Of a stretch of DNA of 43,582 nucleotides, positions 39,591-43,582 are shown piece after piece. The DNA is taken from contig NZ_QMEX01000021.1 in the NCBI RefSeq assembly GCF_003284925.1, forward strand, positions 1 to 43,582, given 5' to 3'. Made by a program: the position numbers and the translations under genes. The stretch is from Mycolicibacter senuensis. Lineage in GTDB: Bacteria > Actinomycetota > Actinomycetes > Mycobacteriales > Mycobacteriaceae. Positions within the stretch are counted from its first letter, which is position 1; the number at the start of each line of letters is the position of its first letter. The notes under the pieces are model-generated. The model saw nothing but the letters and a program-made list of their open reading frames with translations. It was not told where the DNA came from and made no database searches.

Positions 39591-41231
39591 ATGGCCGATA
39601 CGCACATCGTAACCAACCAGGTTCCACCCTTAGAGGGCTACAATCCGGCCTCCTCGCCGGTCCTCATCGAGGCGCTGATCCGTGAGGGCGGCCAGTGGGG
39701 CGTCGACGAAGTCACCGACCTCGGTGCCCTCTCCGGCTCCCGGCAAGTGCAGCGCTGGGGTGAACTCGCCGATCGCAACCGCCCGGTTCTGCATACCCAC
39801 GATGTGGTCGGCAACCGCATCGACGAAGTCGAATACGACCCCGCCTACCACGAGTTGATGCGCACCGCGATCGCCCACGGCTTGCACGCCGCGCCGTGGG
39901 CCGACCCGCGGCCGGGCGCCCACGTGGTGCGTGCCGCCCAGACCGGGGTGTGGACCGCAGAGCCCGGCCACATGTGTCCGATCTCGATGACCTACGCGAT
40001 CGTCCCGGCGCTGCGCTACAACCAGGAACTGTCGAAGACCTACGAGCCGCTGTTGACCAGCCGGGTCTATGACCCCGAGCTGAAGGTGCCGGCCGACAAG
40101 GCGGGCCTCACCGCGGGCATGTCGATGACCGAAAAGCAGGGCGGCTCCGATGTGCGCGCCGGTACCACCCAGGCGGTGCCCAACGCTGACGGCAGCTACA
40201 CGCTGACCGGGCACAAGTGGTTCACCTCCGCGCCGATGTGCGATGTGTTCCTGGTGCTCGCCCAGGCACCCGGCGGCCTGAGTTGCTTCTTCCTGCCGCG
40301 GGTACTGCCGGATGGCACCCGCAACCGGATGCGGCTGCAGCGGCTCAAGGACAAGCTCGGCAACCACGCCAACGCCTCCAGCGAAATCGAGTACGACGGC
40401 GCCACCGCGTGGCTGGTCGGCGAGGAGGGCCGTGGCGTCTCGGTCATCATCGAGATGGTCAACCTGACCCGGCTGGACTGCGCGCTGGGCAGCGCCACCA
40501 GCATGCGGATGGGGCTGGCCCGCGCCATCTATCACACGCAGCACCGAAAGGCGTTCGGCGACTACCTGATCGACCAGCCGCTGATGCGCAACGTGCTGGC
40601 CGACCTGGCGGTGGAGGCCGAAGCGGCCACCCTGGTGACCATGCGGATGGCCGGCGCCACCGACAAGGCGGTCCAGGGTGACGACCGGGAGGGCCTGCTG
40701 CGCCGGATCGGGCTGGCGGCCACCAAGTACTGGGTGTGCAAGCGCGCCACGCCGCACGCCGCCGAGGCGATGGAATGCCTGGGCGGCAACGGCTACATCG
40801 AGGACACTTTGATGCCGCGGCTCTACCGGGAGGCGCCGCTGATGGGCATCTGGGAGGGGTCGGGCAACGTCAGCGCACTGGACACGTTGCGGGCCTTGGC
40901 AACCCAGCCCGACTCGGTGACGGTGCTCTTCGATGAGCTGGCCGACAGCGCCGGGCAAGACGTGCGGCTTGACGCCCACGTCGCTGCTCTCAAGACCCAA
41001 CTGGGCGACCTGGGCGGTGATCTTCAGGGCGCCCAGTATCGGGCCCGCAAGATCGCCGAGGACATCTGCCTGGCGTTGCAGGGTGCGCTGCTGGTGCGTC
41101 ACGGCCACCCGGCGGTGGCCGAGGCGTTCCTGGCGACCCGCCTCGACGGCCGGTGGGGCGGCGCGTTCGGCACCCTGCCGGCCGGCCTGGAGCTGGGGTC
41201 GATCCTCGAGCGGTCCTTGGTGAAGGACTGA
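39591..41231 (+). CDS. fadE8: Acyl-CoA dehydrogenase FadE8 (AidB-like)
   Basis: A 546-residue acyl-CoA dehydrogenase-fold flavoprotein of the AidB subgroup, longer than normal FadE enzymes because of an extra C-terminal domain. The FAD-binding segment SMTEKQGGSDVRAGTT and GHKWFTSAPMCDVFLVLA are typical, and the C-terminal half has ECLGGNGYIEDTLMPRLYREAPLMGIWEGSGNV, the AidB version. Members dehydrogenate acyl-CoA or, in AidB itself, respond to alkylation stress; lipid metabolism is more likely with the echA neighbours. A leaderless promoter fixes the ATG at 39591. It is the first gene of fadE8-echA4-PaaX-like-echA5. Confidence 0.93.
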   Translation: MADTHIVTNQVPPLEGYNPASSPVLIEALIREGGQWGVDEVTDLGALSGSRQVQRWGELADRNRPVLHTHDVVGNRIDEVEYDPAYHELMRTAIAHGLHAAPWADPRPGAHVVRAAQTGVWTAEPGHMCPISMTYAIVPALRYNQELSKTYEPLLTSRVYDPELKVPADKAGLTAGMSMTEKQGGSDVRAGTTQAVPNADGSYTLTGHKWFTSAPMCDVFLVLAQAPGGLSCFFLPRVLPDGTRNRMRLQRLKDKLGNHANASSEIEYDGATAWLVGEEGRGVSVIIEMVNLTRLDCALGSATSMRMGLARAIYHTQHRKAFGDYLIDQPLMRNVLADLAVEAEAATLVTMRMAGATDKAVQGDDREGLLRRIGLAATKYWVCKRATPHAAEAMECLGGNGYIEDTLMPRLYREAPLMGIWEGSGNVSALDTLRALATQPDSVTVLFDELADSAGQDVRLDAHVAALKTQLGDLGGDLQGAQYRARKIAEDICLALQGALLVRHGHPAVAEAFLATRLDGRWGGAFGTLPAGLELGSILERSLVKD

Positions 41232-41246
41232 GGGACCGGCGAATTC

Positions 41247-42182
41247 ATGCGGCACCACATCGCCCCGGTTGAGTACGACAACCTGCGGACGATGACCTAC
41301 GAGGTCACCGACCGCGTCGCCCGGATCACCTTCGACCGCCCCGAGAAGGGCAACGCGATCACCGCCGACACCCCGCTGGAACTGTCGGCCCTGGTGGAGC
41401 GGGCCGACCTGGATCCGAACGTGCACGTGATTCTGGTTTCCGGTCGCGGCGAGGGGTTCTGCGCCGGTTTCGACCTGAGTGCCTACGCCGAAGGGTCGTC
41501 GTCGGCGGGCGGCGAGGGCTACCGGGGCAGCGTGCTCGACGGCAAGGTGCAGGCGGCCAACCATCGTGCCGATCAGCCGTGGGATCCGATGGTCGACTAC
41601 CAGATGATGAGCCGGTTCGTTCGCGGCTTCGCCTCGCTGATGTACGCCGACAAACCGACCGTGGTCAAGATCCACGGCTACTGCGTGGCCGGCGGCACCG
41701 ATATCGCGCTGCACGCCGACCAGGTGATCGCGGCGTCCGACGCCAAGATCGGCTACCCGCCGACCCGGGTGTGGGGGGTGCCGGCGGCCGGGCTGTGGGC
41801 ACACCGGCTCGGTGACCAGCGTGCCAAACGCCTACTGCTGACCGGGGATTGCATCACCGGCGCCCAAGCCGCCGAATGGGGTCTGGCCATCGAGGCCCCG
41901 GATCCGGCGGATCTCGACGAGCGCACCGAACGCCTGGTGGCGCGTATCGCCGCGATGCCGGTCAACCAGCTGATCATGGCCAAGCTCGCGCTCAACACCG
42001 CGCTGCAGCAACAAGGCGTGGCGACCAGCCGGATGGTCAGCACCGTCTTCGACGGCGTGGCGCGGCACACTCCCGAGGGGCACGCGTTCGTCGCCGACGC
42101 GGTGGCACACGGGTTTCGCGAGGCGGTGCGCCACCGCGACGAGCCGTTCGGCGATTACGGCCGGCGAGCCTCGGATGTGTAG
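41247..42182 (+). CDS. echA4: Enoyl-CoA hydratase/isomerase family protein EchA4
   Basis: A 311-residue crotonase-fold protein. The oxyanion-hole segments GRGEGFCAGFDLSAYAEG and HGYCVAGGTDIALHAD are present. The two glutamates that add water in classic enoyl-CoA hydratases are not: the first is replaced by Pro in IGYPPTRVWG and the second by Arg in RAKRLLLTG. An isomerase, hydrolase or other crotonase chemistry is therefore more likely. The start is 15 bp after fadE8. The M. tuberculosis protein has about the same length (312). Confidence 0.9.
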   Translation: MRHHIAPVEYDNLRTMTYEVTDRVARITFDRPEKGNAITADTPLELSALVERADLDPNVHVILVSGRGEGFCAGFDLSAYAEGSSSAGGEGYRGSVLDGKVQAANHRADQPWDPMVDYQMMSRFVRGFASLMYADKPTVVKIHGYCVAGGTDIALHADQVIAASDAKIGYPPTRVWGVPAAGLWAHRLGDQRAKRLLLTGDCITGAQAAEWGLAIEAPDPADLDERTERLVARIAAMPVNQLIMAKLALNTALQQQGVATSRMVSTVFDGVARHTPEGHAFVADAVAHGFREAVRHRDEPFGDYGRRASDV

Positions 42183-42187
42183 CGGCC

Positions 42188-42922
42188 ATGCCTGACGCAC
42201 CCGTCCGCATGACGGCCCGATCGGTGGTGCTGTCGGTGCTGCTGGGGGCGCACCCCGCCTCGGCCACATCTGCTGAACTACTCAATATCACAGCGGGTTT
42301 CGGCATCAAAGAGACCGCCATGCGGGTGGCGCTCACCCGGCTGGTCGCCGCCGGGGACCTGGTCCGATCCGCCGGGGGCTATGGGCTCTCCGAACGGCTG
42401 CTCGAGCGCCAGCGCCGGCAGGACGAGGCGCTGAATCCGCAGACCCGGCGGTGGGGCGGCGACTGGCTCGCCGTGGTGATCACCAGCATCGGCTGCGACG
42501 CCCGAACCCGGGCCGCCTTGCGATCCCGTCTGACCGAGCGGCGATTCGGCGAACTGCGCGAAGGGATTTGGATGCGGCCCGACAATATCGCCGTCGACCT
42601 GGGCGCCGAGCTGACCGCGCACACCCGACTGCTCACCGCGCGTGACGAGAAACCGCCCGAACTCGCCGGCAGGCTATGGGATCTGGCCGGGTGGGCGGCA
42701 ACCGGCAACGAACTGCTCGCCGAGATCGCGGCTGCCCCCGACGTGCCCGGCCGCTTCATCGTCGCCGCTGCCATGGTCCGCCATCTGCGCCGCGATCCGG
42801 TACTGCCCACCGAACTGCTCCCGCCGGACTGGCCCGGAGACCGGATCCGCAGGCGTTACGCGGAATTCGTCGACGAGGTGGCCGCGCAGCGCGACGCCGG
42901 CCGAACGGTGGAGGTGCCATGA
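42188..42922 (+). CDS. PaaX-family transcriptional regulator (Rv0674 homologue)
   Basis: A 244-residue protein of the PaaX family, winged-helix repressors of phenylacetate catabolism that respond to CoA thioesters. The N-terminal DNA-binding helices are visible in LLNITAGFGIKETAMRVALTRLVAAGDL, followed by GYGLSERLLERQRRQD and WLAVVITS. Being embedded between two crotonase genes, it probably controls this acyl-CoA operon and senses an acyl-CoA. The ATG at 42188 is 5 bp after echA4; its stop overlaps echA5 as ATGA. Confidence 0.86.
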   Translation: MPDAPVRMTARSVVLSVLLGAHPASATSAELLNITAGFGIKETAMRVALTRLVAAGDLVRSAGGYGLSERLLERQRRQDEALNPQTRRWGGDWLAVVITSIGCDARTRAALRSRLTERRFGELREGIWMRPDNIAVDLGAELTAHTRLLTARDEKPPELAGRLWDLAGWAATGNELLAEIAAAPDVPGRFIVAAAMVRHLRRDPVLPTELLPPDWPGDRIRRRYAEFVDEVAAQRDAGRTVEVP

Positions 42923-43582
42923 ACGTACGAGTGGAGCGCAGCGGCGCGGTGACCACGGTGATCCTGGACCGGCCGGAGGCGCGTAACGCCGTCGACGGAC
43001 CGACCGCCGCCGCGTTGTATCAGGCCTTCGCCGAATTCGACCGCGACGACTCGGCAGCCGTGGCGGTGCTGTGGGGCGACCACGGAACCTTCTGCGCCGG
43101 AGCCGATCTCAAGGCGTTCGGCACCGAGAAGACCAATCAGACCCATCGCAGCGGGCCGGGGCCGATGGGGCCGACCCGGATGACGCTGACTAAGCCGGTG
43201 ATCGCCGCGGTGAGCGGCTACGCCGTGGCCGGCGGCCTGGAACTGGCGCTCTGGTGCGACCTGCGGGTCGCCGAGGCCGACGCGGTGTTCGGCGTGTTCT
43301 GCCGGCGTTGGGGGGTACCGCTCATCGACGGTGGCACCGTTCGGTTGCCCCGATTGATCGGCCACAGCCGGGCCATGGACATGATCCTCACCGGGCGGGC
43401 CGTGGACGCCGCCGAGGCGCACGCGATCGGGCTGGCCAACCGGGTGGTGCCCACCGGGCAGGCCCGCGCCGCCGCCGAGCAGTTGGCCGGCGAACTGGCC
43501 GAGTTGCCGCAGCGCTGCCTGCGCTCGGATCGGCTGTCGGCGCTGCACCAATGGGGCATGACCGAACCGCATGCGATGGATC
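42919..43582 (+). CDS. echA5: Enoyl-CoA hydratase/isomerase family protein EchA5 (3' truncated by window edge)
   Basis: The first 221 residues of a crotonase-fold protein. Oxyanion segments GTFCAGADLKAFG and SGYAVAGGLELALWCD are intact. In the catalytic region FGVFCRRWGVPLIDGGT a Cys stands where classic hydratases have their first catalytic Glu, and Asp in SRAMDMILTG replaces the second. This FCRRWGVPLIDGGT pattern marks a separate subgroup whose reaction I do not know. The ATG overlaps the PaaX-like stop by 4 bp, so translation is coupled. The frame is open to the last base. Confidence 0.92.
   Translation, partial: MNVRVERSGAVTTVILDRPEARNAVDGPTAAALYQAFAEFDRDDSAAVAVLWGDHGTFCAGADLKAFGTEKTNQTHRSGPGPMGPTRMTLTKPVIAAVSGYAVAGGLELALWCDLRVAEADAVFGVFCRRWGVPLIDGGTVRLPRLIGHSRAMDMILTGRAVDAAEAHAIGLANRVVPTGQARAAAEQLAGELAELPQRCLRSDRLSALHQWGMTEPHAMD

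Noticed and set aside
39630..41804. A 724-residue minus-strand frame opposite fadE8 and echA4
   Set aside because: Shadow of two genes with clear catalytic or cofactor motifs on the plus strand.

Overview
The window is chromosomal DNA from a high-GC actinobacterium of the family Mycobacteriaceae. The mycolic-acid genes (hadABC and two cyclopropane-synthase-family methyltransferases), the Mkl/MceG ATPase and a gene order that closely follows the Rv0634c-Rv0675 region of Mycobacterium tuberculosis all point there. I cannot name the species. Several starts look leaderless (a -10 hexamer 6-7 nt before the start codon), also a mycobacterial habit.

Left part (1-6675) is accessory compared with M. 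tuberculosis. It holds the end of a probable phosphofructokinase, a membrane-anchored methyltransferase, a degenerate minisatellite with a flanking inverted repeat, a RES-domain toxin with its antitoxin, a CcdA-type membrane protein with a thioredoxin-like lipoprotein, a START-like/cyanase/patatin operon, and an unrecognised membrane protein that appears to be co-transcribed with a glyoxalase-II-like hydrolase.

From 6687 to about 12520 is the conserved block: the metallo-hydrolase, tRNA-Thr, tRNA-Met, rpmG2, hadA-hadB-hadC (FAS-II dehydratases), three 80-bp palindromic tandem repeats, tRNA-Trp, secE, nusG, rplK, rplA and a bidirectional terminator. On the minus strand 12582-18028 carries the two mycolate methyltransferases, LipG, an ABC1/UbiB-type kinase and two DinB-like proteins. 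Reading right again come a very long GH38 alpha-mannosidase and a ROK sugar kinase, then an inserted HxlR regulator/DUF1772 pair.

From 24126 rightward: the rplJ-rplL operon with an L10 leader and attenuator, a TetR regulator divergent from a carotenoid oxygenase with a clear operator between them, mkl, rpoB-rpoC with promoter and terminator, a GCS2-type glutamate-cysteine ligase homologue, nfo (endonuclease IV), a short-ORF/terminator module, and the fadE8-echA4-PaaX-like-echA5 operon, which runs off the right edge. Genes of M. tuberculosis that I remember in this interval but do not find are fabD2, two of the four mmaA genes, the toxin-antitoxin cluster between mkl and rpoB, the ceramidase and lpqP.

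The most interesting unexplained structures are the 80-bp palindromic tandem repeats after hadC, the short ORF plus perfect terminator before fadE8, the interrupted palindrome after rpoC, the minisatellite beside the RES module, and a GCS2 protein in a lineage that makes mycothiol rather than glutathione.
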